Assembly (NCBI RefSeq): GCF_000383675.1
Contig: NZ_KB911827.1
Span: 124,001-188,000 of the forward strand
Source of the DNA: Terracoccus sp. 273MFTsu3.1
Lineage (GTDB): Bacteria; Actinomycetota; Actinomycetes; Actinomycetales; Dermatophilaceae
Length of the DNA: 64,000 bases
Reading direction: 5' to 3'
In this document: positions 54,658 through 64,000 of the stretch, piece by piece
Position numbering within the stretch: position 1 is the stretch's first letter
Layout: the number at the start of each line of letters is the position of its first letter
Position numbers and translations under genes: made by a program
The notes under the pieces: generated by a model
What the model saw: the letters and a program-made list of their open reading frames with translations, nothing else
Told to the model about the DNA's origin: nothing
Databases searched by the model: none

Positions 54658-56256
54658 GTGACCGAGCACGAGCGAGAGAAGCGACCAGAGCAGCCGGCCG
54701 AGCGGCCCCACGTACCGGGGCACCGCGTCGATGCGGTCATCGGCACGGGCGCGTCGGCGGTCGTGTGGTCGGGGGCCGACGCGACGGGACGCCGGGTGGC
54801 GATCAAGGTGCCGCACCTCGTGCGCGACGAGCTCGACCGGCAGCAGTCCCTCGCCGAGCAGCAGGTCCTGCTCGCCGTGCAGCACGACCACCTCGTCCCG
54901 CTCCGGTCGGTCGTGCCCCTTGCCGACGGTCGCGAGGCGCTCGTCTTCGACCTCGTCACGGGAGCCCTGTTGTCCGCGATGGTGCGCAGTCGCGGCCACC
55001 TGCGCGCGGGCGAGGTCGTCACCGTCCTGACGCCGGTCTGCGAGGCCGTGGCCCACCTCCACGCGGCGGGCGGCGTGCACGCCGACATCTCCCCGTCCAA
55101 CGTCACCCTGACCTCGGAGGGACGCCCGGTCCTGCTCGACCTCGGCGCCGTGCGGGTGCCCGGTCGCGAGCCCGGGGCCGTGCACGGCACGACCGGATAC
55201 ATCGCTCCGGAGGTGCTCCTCGGCGCGGCGCCGGACGAGTCCTCCGACGTGTACGCCCTCGGTGCCGTCGCGTGGTTCTGTCTCACCGGCAACGGTGCGC
55301 CGGACACGATGGTGCGGCTCGACGAGGAGATCATCGTCAGCCACGTCGGGCCCGAGCTCGCGGCCGTCATCGCGTCGGCCATCGACCCCGAGCCGACCCG
55401 CCGTCCGGGCGCGGCCGAGCTGGCCGGCCTCTTCTTCGACGCCGTCCCGCCCGAGCCCGTCGAGGTCGTCGTCGGGGCCGACCAGGCTTCGGCGCTGACC
55501 CACCGGCTCCGGGCCGAGGCCGGGGTCGAGCCGTCACCCGCACAGCAGGACGGCCGTCGGTGGCCCCGCCGGGCCGCCACGGCGGCGCTCGTCGCGGTGC
55601 CGTTGGTGGCCGCCGCGGGGTGGGCGCGGGCGGTCCGGGATCCCGTGTCGACTCCGCCGCCGGGGGCGGTGACGACGGCGACGGGACGCCCCGCCCCGCG
55701 ACCGGCAGGCGCCGGGCCGACGAAGCCGACGCAGCCGACGGCGTCGACGCAGCCCGCGACCTCGTCGCCGGCGTCGGCGCGACCGACGCCGGCGGTTCCG
55801 ACGGTTCCCACTGCACCGGCTCCGGACGTCAGCGCGGTGGAGCGGGTGCTGCGCGACGCCCAGAGCCCCTCGGCCAGGCCGGAGGAGCTGCTGCAGGCCC
55901 TGAGCGACCGGCGGTCGGCCGCCCTCGTCGGGCGAGACCCGACGGCACTCGGAAGGGTCCACGCGACCGGCTCACCGAGCCTGTCGAGCGACCAGACCCT
56001 GGTCTCGGGGCTCGTCGACGCCCGGACGCGCTGGGAGGGGCTGCGGCTCGAGGTCGCCGAGGCGGCCTTCGTGACCGGGTCGCCGACGGAGGCGGTCGTG
56101 CGCGCCCGGGTCGACTGGACGGCATACGTCGTCGTCACGGGTGGTGGGGCGCGGCTCGCGCGACCGGCGGACGTCGGTCGTCAGCTCGACTTCCGGCTCA
56201 CGCGCGGGTCCGAGGGGTGGCGGATCAGCGCGATCAGCGCTTCACCAACCACCTGA
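54658..56256 (+). CDS. atypical Ser/Thr kinase-like membrane protein
   Basis: 532 aa from GTG. Kinase fold with IGTGASAVVWSG and VAIKVP, but the catalytic loop is HADISPSN (Lys missing, HAD for HRD) and DFG is DLG. Later, GTTGYIAPEV is normal. One TM helix (AALVAVPLVAAAGWA) leads to a Pro/Thr-rich stalk and an external domain of about 130 residues. Probably a low-activity or pseudokinase receptor. Its 3' end overlaps the convergent TIGR01777 gene by 23 nt. Confidence 0.85.
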   Translation: MTEHEREKRPEQPAERPHVPGHRVDAVIGTGASAVVWSGADATGRRVAIKVPHLVRDELDRQQSLAEQQVLLAVQHDHLVPLRSVVPLADGREALVFDLVTGALLSAMVRSRGHLRAGEVVTVLTPVCEAVAHLHAAGGVHADISPSNVTLTSEGRPVLLDLGAVRVPGREPGAVHGTTGYIAPEVLLGAAPDESSDVYALGAVAWFCLTGNGAPDTMVRLDEEIIVSHVGPELAAVIASAIDPEPTRRPGAAELAGLFFDAVPPEPVEVVVGADQASALTHRLRAEAGVEPSPAQQDGRRWPRRAATAALVAVPLVAAAGWARAVRDPVSTPPPGAVTTATGRPAPRPAGAGPTKPTQPTASTQPATSSPASARPTPAVPTVPTAPAPDVSAVERVLRDAQSPSARPEELLQALSDRRSAALVGRDPTALGRVHATGSPSLSSDQTLVSGLVDARTRWEGLRLEVAEAAFVTGSPTEAVVRARVDWTAYVVVTGGGARLARPADVGRQLDFRLTRGSEGWRISAISASPTT

Positions 56257-57142
56257 CGGCCCCGTCGAGGTCGGGGTGCTCGAAGGTGAAGCCCGCAGCG
56301 AGCAGGGCTTGGGGCTCGACCCGCTGGCTCGCGACGACGTAGTCGGCGAACTCGCCAATGACGGCGCGGAGGGCGAAGCGGGGTGCGGGGACGAAGGCCG
56401 GTCGTGACAGCGCCGAACCGATGGCCGAGGCGATCTCAGCCTGTCGGGCGACTCCCGGCGCGACGAGGTTGAACGGACCGACGAGCTCCGGGCGGTCGAC
56501 GAGGTGCAGGATCGCGCGGACCTCGTCGACGAGGGTGATCCAGGGCCACCACTCGCGTCCCGACCCCATCGGGCCGCCGAGACCGAGCCGGCCGAGCAGG
56601 ACGACCTGCTCGAAGGCGCCGCCCTGCGGAGCCATGACGAGCCCGGTGCGGGCGAAGGCGACGGGAAGGCCTGCCTGGACGGCGGGCTCGGCCGCGCCCT
56701 CCCACCGCACGACGACGCCGGAGAGGAAGTCCTGACCCGGCTCGCTCGTCTCGGGCAGGTGCTCCTCGCCGCGGTCACCGTAGTAGCCGACGGCCGAGGC
56801 GTTGACGAGACGGACGGTCTCGCCGGTGCGGTCGCGGTGGGCGACCAGGGCCTGCGCCACCGTGCCCGTCGCGTCCGTGCGCGAGCGCTCGACCTCACGC
56901 TTGTGCTCGGCGTTCCACCGCCGGTCGCCGATGCCGACGCCGGCGAGGTTGACGACCGCGTCGACCCCGTCGAGCGCCCCGTCCGCGAGGCGGCCGCGGC
57001 TGGGGTCCCACTGGACCTCGTCCGGGGCCGAGGGGGCGTGGCGCACGAGGCGCACGACCTCGTCGCCGCGCTCGGCGAGCGCACGACGAAGCGCGCCGCC
57101 GATCAGGCCGGACGAGCCGGTGACGGCGACGCGCTTCGTCAT
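56234..57142 (-). CDS. TIGR01777 family NAD-dependent epimerase-like protein
   Basis: 302 aa. Extended SDR: VAVTGSSGLIGGALRRAL, DAVVNLAGVGIGDRRW, NASAVGYYGDRG with the YYG tyrosine. C-terminal DUF1731-like domain (LLAAGFTFEHPDLDGAVRWL). GAGGAG precedes the ATG. Physiological role of the family is unknown; it follows the E2 gene on the same strand after 23 nt. Confidence 0.9.
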   Translation of the reverse strand: MTKRVAVTGSSGLIGGALRRALAERGDEVVRLVRHAPSAPDEVQWDPSRGRLADGALDGVDAVVNLAGVGIGDRRWNAEHKREVERSRTDATGTVAQALVAHRDRTGETVRLVNASAVGYYGDRGEEHLPETSEPGQDFLSGVVVRWEGAAEPAVQAGLPVAFARTGLVMAPQGGAFEQVVLLGRLGLGGPMGSGREWWPWITLVDEVRAILHLVDRPELVGPFNLVAPGVARQAEIASAIGSALSRPAFVPAPRFALRAVIGEFADYVVASQRVEPQALLAAGFTFEHPDLDGAVRWLVKR

Positions 57143-57165
57143 GGGGTGCTCCTCATGCAGGGACC

Positions 57166-59067
57166 TCAGGCCTCGAACTGGCCCTCTTCGAGCCGGGCCT
57201 TCATCGTGCCGAGGAACCGAGCGGCGTCGGCCCCGTCGACGATGCGGTGGTCGTAGGACAGCGCGAGGTACATCATCGAGCGGATCGCGATGGTCTCGCC
57301 GCCGTCGGCGTCCGTGACGACGACGGGCCGCTTGACGATCGCTCCGGTGCCGAGGATGGCGACCTGCGGCTGGTTGATGATCGGCGTGTCGAACAGCGCG
57401 CCACGGCTGCCGGTGTTGGTGATGGTGAACGTGCCACCGGCCAGGTCGTCAGGCGTGATCTTGTTGCTGCGCGTGCGCGCAGCGACGTCGGCGATCGCGC
57501 GGGCGAGGCCGGCGATGTTGAGGTCACCGGCGTTCTTGACGACCGGGACGATGAGGCCCTTCTCGGTGTCGACGGCGATCGAGAGGTTCTCGCTGCCGTG
57601 GTAAACGACCTCGTCGCCCTCGATGCTCGCGTTGACCATCGGGTGCGCCTTGAGCGCCTCGGTGGCGGCCAGGGCGAGGAACGGCAGGAAGCTGAGCTTC
57701 GTGCCCTCGCGGGCCTCGAAGTCGCTCTTGACCTTGGCGCGCAGGCGCGCCACCTTCGTGAGGTCGACCTCGACGACCGTCGTCAGCTGGGCCGAGACCT
57801 GGAGCGACTCGACCATGCGGGTCGCGATGACCTTGCGCAGCCGCGTCATCTTCTCGCGGGTGCCGCGCTTGGGCGAGACCGTCGCCGCAGCGGTCGAGGC
57901 ACCCGACGGGGCGGATGCCGCAGGGGCGGCCGGCGCGGCGGATGCCGCAGGGGCGGCCGGCGCGGCGGCGGGGGCCGCAGGGGCAGGAGCCGGGGCCTTG
58001 GCGGCCTCGGCGGCGTCGAGCACGTCCTGCTTGCGGATGCGACCGCCGACCCCCGTGCCGGTGATCGACCCGAGGTCGACACCGTGCTGGTTCGCGAGCT
58101 TGCGTACGAGCGGCGTGACGTAGGCGGCGGCGTCGTCGCGCGACGGCGTCTCGGCCGAGGCCGGGGCTGCCGGTGCGGCGGCCTCCGGGGACTGCTGGGC
58201 GGGGGCTCGCTCGGCGTCGGCCGGCTTGCCGGCCGCCTCCTGCGTCGCCTCCTCCGGCTGCTCCTGGGCCGGGGCCTTCGGGGCCTCGGCGGCGGGCTCC
58301 GGTGCCTTCTGCGGCTCGGGCTCCGGCTCGGGTGCCTTCGCGGGCTCGGGCTCGGGCGCCTTCGCGGGCTCGGCCGACGTGGCGGCATTGCCACCGCCGA
58401 TGACGGCGAGGTCGGCGCCGACGGGCACGGTGTCGTCCTCCTGGACGAGGATCTTCGTCAGGGTGCCGGCGACGGGCGAGGGGATCTCGGTGTCGACCTT
58501 GTCGGTCGAGACCTCGAGGAGCGGCTCGTCGACGGCGACCTCGTCGCCCTCCGACTTGAGCCAGCGCGTGACGGTGCCCTCGGTGACGGACTCGCCGAGG
58601 GCCGGCATCGTCACGGTCTGGCCCTCGCCGCCGCCGGAGGACGAGGCAGCAGCCTGGGGCGCCTCGGCCTGCTCGGCCTCGGGCTCGCTCGTGGCGGCCT
58701 GCGGCTCCTGCTCGGTGCTCGGTGCCTCGGGTGCGGGGGCCGCGTCGGGAGCCTGCTCGGGCTCCGGGGCCTGCTCGGGTGCGGGAGCCTGCTCGGCGGC
58801 AGGGGCGTCGCCACCGGACGCGGGAGCCGCGCCGTCGCCGATCACGGCGAGGTCGGCGCCGACGGGGACGGTGTCGTCCTCCTGGGCGAGGATCTCCTGG
58901 AGGGTGCCCGCCACGGGGGAGGGGATCTCGGTGTCGACCTTGTCGGTCGAGACCTCGAGCAGCGGCTCGTCGACCTCGACGCGGTCACCGACGTTCTTCA
59001 GCCAGCGGGTGACGGTCCCCTCGGTGACTGACTCACCCAGGGCCGGCATGGTCACGCGTTCTGACAT
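57166..59067 (-). CDS. sucB: dihydrolipoamide acyltransferase (E2), sucB-type
   Basis: 633 aa. Two lipoyl domains (residues 2-80 and about 150-228; lipoyl Lys in [12 protein letters not shown] in both), Ala/Pro/Glu-rich linkers, an E3-binding domain ([27 protein letters not shown]), then the catalytic acyltransferase with SYDHRIVDG. Annotated as the 2-oxoglutarate dehydrogenase-type E2, but in Actinobacteria this gene commonly serves as the pyruvate dehydrogenase E2 (acetyltransferase), so substrate is uncertain. lpdA lies just upstream. Confidence 0.93.
   Translation of the reverse strand: MSERVTMPALGESVTEGTVTRWLKNVGDRVEVDEPLLEVSTDKVDTEIPSPVAGTLQEILAQEDDTVPVGADLAVIGDGAAPASGGDAPAAEQAPAPEQAPEPEQAPDAAPAPEAPSTEQEPQAATSEPEAEQAEAPQAAASSSGGGEGQTVTMPALGESVTEGTVTRWLKSEGDEVAVDEPLLEVSTDKVDTEIPSPVAGTLTKILVQEDDTVPVGADLAVIGGGNAATSAEPAKAPEPEPAKAPEPEPEPQKAPEPAAEAPKAPAQEQPEEATQEAAGKPADAERAPAQQSPEAAAPAAPASAETPSRDDAAAYVTPLVRKLANQHGVDLGSITGTGVGGRIRKQDVLDAAEAAKAPAPAPAAPAAAPAAPAASAAPAAPAASAPSGASTAAATVSPKRGTREKMTRLRKVIATRMVESLQVSAQLTTVVEVDLTKVARLRAKVKSDFEAREGTKLSFLPFLALAATEALKAHPMVNASIEGDEVVYHGSENLSIAVDTEKGLIVPVVKNAGDLNIAGLARAIADVAARTRSNKITPDDLAGGTFTITNTGSRGALFDTPIINQPQVAILGTGAIVKRPVVVTDADGGETIAIRSMMYLALSYDHRIVDGADAARFLGTMKARLEEGQFEA
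58396..58614 (-). repeat. duplicated lipoyl-domain segment, copy 2
   Basis: 219 bp, roughly 85-90% identical by eye to 58837-59055, equal length, no gaps. Encodes the second lipoyl domain. Confidence 0.85.
58837..59055 (-). repeat. duplicated lipoyl-domain segment, copy 1
   Basis: Encodes the first lipoyl domain; partner of 58396-58614, offset 441 nt. Confidence 0.85.
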
Positions 59068-59098
59068 GACGTGTTTTCTCCTCTTCCCAGTTTCTGGC

Positions 59099-60484
59099 TC
59101 AAGCGTGTGCGTGCAGGGGCTTCCCCGCCAAGGCCAAGTGTGCCTCGCCGAGCGCCTCGTTCTGTGTGGGGTGCGCGTGGATGAGACCGGCGACGTCCTC
59201 CGGGTGCGCCTCCCAGTTGACGATGAGCTGTGCCTCGCCGATCTGCTCGCCCATCCGGGCGCCGATCATGTGGACGCCGACGACGGGTCCGTCGACCTGG
59301 CGCACGAGCTTGACGAAGCCCTGGGTGCCAAGGATCTGGGACTTGCCGTTGCCGCCGAGGTTGTACTCGTACGTCGCGACGTCGCCGTGCTTCTCACGCG
59401 CCTGGGCCTCGGTGAGACCGACGCTCGCGATCTCGGGGTCGCAGTACGTGACGCGGGGGATGCCCGTCTCGTCGATGGCGGCCGGTGCGAGTCCGGCGAT
59501 CTCCTCGGCGACGAAGATGCCCTGGGCGAAGCCGCGGTGTGCGAGCTGGAGGCCGGGCACGATGTCACCGACGGCGTAGACGCCCGGGGCGCTGGTGCGC
59601 AGCCGCTCGTCGGTGGGCACGAATCCACGGTCGACGGTGACGCCGGCGGCTTCGTAGCCCAGACCCTCGGTGACCGGACCGCGCCCGACCGCCACGAGGA
59701 GCAGGTCGGCGTCGATGGTCTCGCCCGACTCGAGCGACACCGTGACGACGTCGCCCTGCTGGGTCGCGCCGGCGAAGCGCACGCCCGTCTTGAAGGCGAT
59801 CTTGCGCTTGCGGAAGGAGCGCTCGAGCTGCTTGCTGATGGCTTCGTCCTCGGCCGCGACGAGACGCGGGAGGGCCTCGACGATCGTCACCTCGGAGCCG
59901 AAGCTCTTGAAGACGGAGGCGAACTCGACGCCGATGACACCGCCGCCGAGCACGACGACCCGGGCCGGCACGTGGTCGATGGCGAGGGCCTGCTCGCTCG
60001 TCATGATGCGTCCGCCGATCTCGAGCCCGGGGAGCGACTTCGCGTAGCTGCCCGTGGCGAGCACGACGTTGCGACCCGTGATGCGACGGTCGCCGACGAC
60101 GACGGTGTGCGGCCCGTCGAGGACGCCCGCCCCTTCGACGTAGTCGATCTTCGCGGCCTTGACGAGGCCTTGCAGTCCCTTGTAGAGGCGGCTGATGACG
60201 CCGTCCTTGTAGGCGTTGACGCCGGACATGTCGACGGACTCGAAGGTCGTCTTCACTCCGAAGGACGCGCCCTCGCGGGCGACGTCGGCGACCTCGGCGG
60301 CGTGGAGCAGCGCCTTGGTCGGGATGCAGCCCTGGTGCAGGCACGTGCCGCCCAGACGCCCCTTCTCCACGAGCGCCACGGAGAGCCCCAGCTCTGCCGA
60401 CCGCAGGGCACAGGCGTAGCCGCCGGACCCTCCACCGAGAATGACGACGTCGTAGTCGCCTGCGGCACCAGCCGGCATGTGCAT
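59099..60484 (-). CDS. lpdA: dihydrolipoamide dehydrogenase (E3)
   Basis: 461 aa flavoprotein that reoxidises dihydrolipoamide with NAD+. FAD site [21 protein letters not shown], redox pair [20 protein letters not shown] site [17 protein letters not shown], and C-terminal [14 protein letters not shown] with the catalytic His-Glu. Two close ATGs: 60484 is 3 nt from GGAG, while 60478 has better spacing and may be the real start. Shares its transcript with the E2 gene (31 nt apart). Confidence 0.96.
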   Translation of the reverse strand: MHMPAGAAGDYDVVILGGGSGGYACALRSAELGLSVALVEKGRLGGTCLHQGCIPTKALLHAAEVADVAREGASFGVKTTFESVDMSGVNAYKDGVISRLYKGLQGLVKAAKIDYVEGAGVLDGPHTVVVGDRRITGRNVVLATGSYAKSLPGLEIGGRIMTSEQALAIDHVPARVVVLGGGVIGVEFASVFKSFGSEVTIVEALPRLVAAEDEAISKQLERSFRKRKIAFKTGVRFAGATQQGDVVTVSLESGETIDADLLLVAVGRGPVTEGLGYEAAGVTVDRGFVPTDERLRTSAPGVYAVGDIVPGLQLAHRGFAQGIFVAEEIAGLAPAAIDETGIPRVTYCDPEIASVGLTEAQAREKHGDVATYEYNLGGNGKSQILGTQGFVKLVRQVDGPVVGVHMIGARMGEQIGEAQLIVNWEAHPEDVAGLIHAHPTQNEALGEAHLALAGKPLHAHA

Positions 60485-60667
60485 GTGCTCCTTCGGGTGA
60501 ATCGCCTGCTCCCGCCGTCGTGCAGCAGGAGTCCGCGGACGTTCTGGCGTACGCGTGGGTGGGCGTACGGGTGGGCGTGCAACAGCATCTTGTCATTGAT
60601 CGGATGAGACGTCACAGGCAGGTCACGCCTCCCGGCGCGCTGTGGTGGTGAGCACGGGTCGACCCCG

Positions 60668-60673
60668 TACAGT
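60668..60673 (+). promoter_or_regulatory. -10 box (TACAGT) of leaderless gene at 60680
   Basis: TACAGT 6 nt before the ATG. Confidence 0.55.
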
Positions 60674-60679
60674 GCGGCC

Positions 60680-61027
60680 ATGGGCTGGTTCTCACGACGC
60701 GGCAGCCGCAAGGGCAATCCCTTTCCCGGCCGGTCCGACGGGCCGCAGATGGAGATCGACCGGAAGGCGGTCGAGCAGCACCTGCGCGCGTTCGTCGAGT
60801 CCCGCCTCGGTGTCGAGGCCTACGTCGAGCCCGCCACGAGCGTCACCCCCACGACCATCGTGCTCATCGCGTGGGACGGGGAGTGGACGCGTCGCGCCGT
60901 GCCCTCTCCCAAGGACGGCTTCGAGATGAGCCAGAAGCTCGGCGTCCCCGTCTACGACGTCAACAAGACGGGCTATCCCAACCGGATGCGCGAGTGGAGC
61001 AAGCGCCGACGTCAGGGTGACGCCTGA
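60680..61027 (+). CDS. hypothetical protein, 115 aa
   Basis: Leaderless ATG. Basic N-terminus, then TIVLIAWDGEWTRRAVPSP and VPVYDVNKTGYPNRMREWSKRRRQ. Compact soluble alpha/beta domain; no cysteine. Divergent from lpdA. Family not identified. Confidence 0.75.
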   Translation: MGWFSRRGSRKGNPFPGRSDGPQMEIDRKAVEQHLRAFVESRLGVEAYVEPATSVTPTTIVLIAWDGEWTRRAVPSPKDGFEMSQKLGVPVYDVNKTGYPNRMREWSKRRRQGDA

Positions 61028-61160
61028 CCCGGCGACACGGCATACGACCTCGTGGTCGGTTGCCGGGCAAAAGGGGTGGACCGGGCCCCGGTTCGCTGAC
61101 AGGGTGAAAAGCGTTCAGTCCGTGCCGGATTCGGCGCCACAGCACACAGGAGGTTCTCGA

Positions 61161-61349
61161 ATGTCGAAGCAGGATGGCGAATCCAGCGGTCCGAGCGAGG
61201 AGATGAAGGCCAAGTTCCGTGCGGCGCTCGACAAGAAGCACGCCCACGGTGGCAAGGACGTCTCCGACGACCACGACCGCACCAAGGTGCACGGTGCACA
61301 CGGCCCCGCCAAGGCCCAGCAGATGTTCCGTCGCAAGTCCGGCGGCTGA
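61161..61349 (+). CDS. DUF5302 family small protein
   Basis: 62 aa with AGGAGG upstream. Lys/Asp/His-rich, EEMKAKFRAALDKKHAHGG and KVHGAHGPAKAQQMFRRKSGG match DUF5302, a short, probably disordered actinobacterial family of unknown function. Confidence 0.85.
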   Translation: MSKQDGESSGPSEEMKAKFRAALDKKHAHGGKDVSDDHDRTKVHGAHGPAKAQQMFRRKSGG

Positions 61350-61365
61350 CCTCAGCCGCACACGT

Positions 61366-61402
61366 GGAGAGGCCCCGTTCCGTCACGGAACGGGGCCTCT
61401 CC
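61366..61402. terminator. hairpin between DUF5302 gene and pepA
   Basis: Perfect 17-bp stem (61366-61382 with 61386-61402), 3-nt loop. Convergent genes, so likely bidirectional. Confidence 0.8.
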
Positions 61403-61412
61403 CACATCGGCG

Positions 61413-62882
61413 TCAGACGTAGGACTCGGCGAGCCCCACGAGGGTGCGCACACCGAAGCCGGTGCCGCCCTTGGGCCAGTAGCCCGTCGGCGCCTTGTCG
61501 TTGTAGGCCGGTCCCGCGATGTCGAGATGGCTCCACGGGATGCCCTCGCCGACGAACTCACCGAGGAAGATGCCGGCGGTCAGCATGCCGCCCTCGGCGC
61601 CGCCCTTGTGCGCGAGATCGGCGTTGATCGAGTCGAGGCCCGGACGCAGCTCGGTCGGCAGCGGCATCGGCCACATGGCCTCGCCGACCGCCGACGCCGC
61701 GTCGAGGACTCGCGTGCGGAAGTCGTCGTCGTTGCCCATGACGGCGGCCGTGTTGGCGAGCGCCACGACCTGCGCACCGGTGAGGGTCGCGATGTCGACG
61801 ATGGCGTCGGGCTTGGTCTCGGAGGCCAGGGCGATGCAGTCGCCGAGGACCATGCGGCCCTCGGCGTCGGTGTTGAGCACCTCGACGGTCGTCCCACCAC
61901 GCATCGTCACGACGTCGCTGGGACGCTGGGCCGTGGAGCTCGGCATGTTCTCGGCCAGGCCGAGGTAGCCGGTGACGGCGATCGGCAGACCGAGCTCGGC
62001 GATGGCGAGGACGGCACCGGCGACGGCGGCCGCGCCGGCCATGTCGCACTTCATCGTCAGCATCCCGTTGGCCGGCTTGATGCAGAGGCCGCCCGAGTCG
62101 AAGGTGATGCCCTTGCCGACGAAGGCGATGGACGCCTTGGGACGTGTCGGCGTGTAGCTGAGGACGGCGATGCGCGGCTCGTTGGCCGAGCCCTGGCCGA
62201 CCCCCACGGTGCCCCCGAAGCCGCCGGCCCGCAGCGCCTTCATGTCGTAGGACTTGAGCTTGACCTTGGTGCCCTTGACGCGGTCGGCGAGCGAGTCGAC
62301 GAAGGTCTCCGGGTAGAGCAGGTTCGGCGGGAGGTTGACGAGGTCGCGCGTGTACGCCACGGCCTCGCCGAGGGCGGCGGCGCGCTTCACCGCGCGACGC
62401 GAGGCGGCGTCGGCGGGGCCGACGAGGGCGACCGCGCCGACGGCGTCGGTGCTCCGCGTGCCCGCCTTGGACACGGCATACGCCCCGAGGGCCACGCCCT
62501 CGGCGACGGCGGAGACGAGCTCGACCGACGTGCCGGGCACGACGACCGCGACCTTCTTCTTGCGGCTCAGGCTGCGGATCGCGCCGCCGAAGCCCTTGCG
62601 GACGTCCTCGAGGGCGGACGGGTCGCCGGACAGCTGCCCGACACCGGCGAGCACGACGAGCTTGGCGGCGACCTCCGGCACGGACGCGAGGGTCGTGACC
62701 TCGCCGACCGTGCCGGCGAGCTCGAGGTCGGTGACGACGGACTTGAGGTGGGCGACGGTCTTGCGGGGGAGTCCGTGGCCCGGGGCCAGGGCGGCGCCGC
62801 CGTCACCGGGGACGAGCGCGACGACGAGCGCGTCGCCGGCCGTGTCGGCGGCCGAGCGGTTCGAGATGGTCAGGTTGGCCAC
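61413..62882 (-). CDS. pepA: leucyl aminopeptidase (M17)
   Basis: 489 aa. Cytosolic dimetal aminopeptidase. Catalytic domain has GKGITFDSGGLCIKP (Lys and Asp ligands), MKCDMAGAAA, NTDAEGRMVLGD (catalytic Arg and acidic ligands) and a C-terminal GGTGFGVRTLV. GTG at 62882 has AAAGGAG 6 nt upstream; the frame is open upstream without support. A TATCAT -10 at 63019-63024 would give a leader of about 130 nt. Confidence 0.95.
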   Translation of the reverse strand: MANLTISNRSAADTAGDALVVALVPGDGGAALAPGHGLPRKTVAHLKSVVTDLELAGTVGEVTTLASVPEVAAKLVVLAGVGQLSGDPSALEDVRKGFGGAIRSLSRKKKVAVVVPGTSVELVSAVAEGVALGAYAVSKAGTRSTDAVGAVALVGPADAASRRAVKRAAALGEAVAYTRDLVNLPPNLLYPETFVDSLADRVKGTKVKLKSYDMKALRAGGFGGTVGVGQGSANEPRIAVLSYTPTRPKASIAFVGKGITFDSGGLCIKPANGMLTMKCDMAGAAAVAGAVLAIAELGLPIAVTGYLGLAENMPSSTAQRPSDVVTMRGGTTVEVLNTDAEGRMVLGDCIALASETKPDAIVDIATLTGAQVVALANTAAVMGNDDDFRTRVLDAASAVGEAMWPMPLPTELRPGLDSINADLAHKGGAEGGMLTAGIFLGEFVGEGIPWSHLDIAGPAYNDKAPTGYWPKGGTGFGVRTLVGLAESYV

Positions 62883-63054
62883 GAAGGACTCCTTTGTCGA
62901 GGTGCTGACGGGCGCACGGTCAGAGCACGTCCTTGAGGGGTGCGTCGGTGGTGCGTCGCTGGTGCACGGTTTCGTGCGCCGGTCGGCCTCACGACACCGC
63001 CGCGGGTGGCGGCGTTCGATGATAACGAGCCGAGGCGGCACACCCGGCGGGCGG

Positions 63055-63060
63055 TAGGTT
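63055..63060 (+). promoter_or_regulatory. -10 box (TAGGTT) of leaderless gcvT
   Basis: TAGGTT 7 nt before the ATG at 63068. It leaves no room for a glycine riboswitch between promoter and gene. Confidence 0.55.
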
Positions 63061-63067
63061 GGCGCCC

Positions 63068-64000
63068 ATGACGACAGCGACGTCGGGGACGACCTCCCCG
63101 CTGACCTCACCCCTGCACGACCGCCACGTCGCCCTCGGCGCGAAGATGGCCGACTTCGGTGGCTGGGACATGCCGATCGAGTACCCCGGTGGCGGCGTCG
63201 TCGCCGAGCACACGGCGGTGCGCGAGCGCGTCGGCGTCTTCGACGTGAGCCACCTCGGCAAGGCCTCGGTGACGGGTCCCGGCGCGGCCGACTTCGTCAA
63301 CGCGTGCCTGACCAACGACGTGCGCCGCATCCAGCCGGGCTCGGCGCAGTACACCCTGTGCTGCGACGACGCGGGCGGCGTCGTCGACGACCTCATCGTC
63401 TACCTCAAGTCCGACGACGACGTCTTCCTCATCCCCAACGCGGCCAACACCGCCGAGGTCGTGCGGCGCCTGCAGGCCGCCGCGCCGGAGGGCATCACCG
63501 TCACGAACCTGCACCGCGACTACGGCGTCATCGCCGTCCAGGGCACGAAGAGCGACGAGGTGCTCGAGTCCCTGGGGCTGCCGACCGGGCACGACTACAT
63601 GTCCTTCGTCGAGGCGGACTGGCAGGGGCGGCCCGTCATCGTCTGCCGCACCGGCTACACCGGTGAGCGCGGCTACGAGCTCGTCCCGCTCTGGGACGAC
63701 GCCCCGGCGCTCTGGGACGCCCTCGTGGCAGCCCTCGAGCCCTTCGACGGCAAGCCGTGCGGCCTCGGCGCGCGCGACACCCTCCGCACCGAGATGGGCT
63801 ACCCGCTGCACGGACAGGACCTGTCGCTGCAGATCTCACCCGTTCAGGCACGCGCCGGCTGGGCCGTGGGCTGGAAGAAGGACGCCTTCTGGGGCAAGCA
63901 GGCCCTCGAGGCCGAGCGGGCCAACCCGACACGCCTCATGCGGGGTCTGCTCGTGACCGGCCGCGGCATCCCGCGTGCGCACTGCACCGTCTCGTGGAAC
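63068..64000 (+). CDS. gcvT: glycine cleavage system T protein, 5' part
   Basis: 311 codons, running off the window. Aminomethyltransferase that forms methylene-THF and ammonia from the GcvH-bound intermediate. [48 protein letters not shown] and [17 protein letters not shown] are diagnostic. Leaderless ATG. Consumes lipoyl-GcvH, linking it to lipA/lipB. Confidence 0.95.
   Translation, partial: MTTATSGTTSPLTSPLHDRHVALGAKMADFGGWDMPIEYPGGGVVAEHTAVRERVGVFDVSHLGKASVTGPGAADFVNACLTNDVRRIQPGSAQYTLCCDDAGGVVDDLIVYLKSDDDVFLIPNAANTAEVVRRLQAAAPEGITVTNLHRDYGVIAVQGTKSDEVLESLGLPTGHDYMSFVEADWQGRPVIVCRTGYTGERGYELVPLWDDAPALWDALVAALEPFDGKPCGLGARDTLRTEMGYPLHGQDLSLQISPVQARAGWAVGWKKDAFWGKQALEAERANPTRLMRGLLVTGRGIPRAHCTVSWN

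Noticed and set aside
62883-63067. Possible glycine riboswitch upstream of gcvT
   Set aside because: The gcvT -10 box lies 7 nt before the ATG, leaving no leader, and no glycine-aptamer motif was seen.

Overview
The window is a GC-rich (about 70% or more by eye), tightly packed actinobacterial chromosome segment. The gene content (polyphosphate glucokinase, two type I glutamine synthetases with glnE, DUF4191 and RDD genes beside lipA/lipB, DUF5302, E2 with tandem lipoyl domains) and the many GTG or leaderless starts point to Micrococcales, most likely near Intrasporangiaceae. That placement is inference. No phage, insertion sequence, tRNA, rRNA or CRISPR was seen.

Layout. 1-1.7 kb: end of a secreted phospholipase C. 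1.7-11.6 kb: a respiratory nitrate reductase operon on the minus strand (narG-narH-narJ-narI-narK) with a divergent SufR-like regulator, a small ANTAR protein and a hypothetical protein. 11.6-15.6 kb: a membrane protein and a Tat-targeted molybdenum hydroxylase pair (IorB/IorA type). 15.6-20 kb: a transmembrane Ser/Thr kinase, a YihY/BrkB protein and a FUSC-type protein. 20-22 kb: a degenerate riboswitch-like element, then a MerR regulator and an aldo/keto reductase that share a MerR-type operator. 22-27 kb: a large unknown membrane protein, an MBL hydrolase and an ABC exporter pair. 27-29 kb: an uncharacterised three-gene cytochrome b cluster behind a 13-bp palindrome. 29-32 kb: ppgK, map, a small protein and panB. 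32-35 kb: a secreted M6 metalloprotease with an AT-rich upstream region. 35-48 kb: nitrogen genes (glnA2, glnE, glnA1) separated by transporters, a secreted peptidoglycan-related protein, a decayed LuxR regulator and a three-gene membrane cluster. 48-57 kb: RDD, DUF4191, lipA, an ABC pair, lipB, an oxidoreductase, an atypical kinase and a TIGR01777 protein. 57-64 kb: the E2 (sucB-like), lpdA, two small proteins, pepA and the start of gcvT.

How the genes work together. Lipoate synthesis and transfer (lipA, lipB) sit close to lipoate users (E2, lpdA, the glycine-cleavage gene gcvT). glnE modifies the adenylylatable GlnA1, whose promoter carries a near-consensus GlnR box. The nar operon is translationally coupled throughout, apparently starting with a 15-residue leader peptide that overlaps narG. 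A 16-bp direct repeat occurs once near narG and once at the divergent regulator promoter, which suggests co-regulation. Many genes appear leaderless, with a TANNNT box 6-7 nt before the start codon.

The most striking signal outside genes is the octamer GTATGCCG (reverse complement CGGCATAC). I count 25 copies, far above base-composition expectation, in genes and gaps and on both strands.
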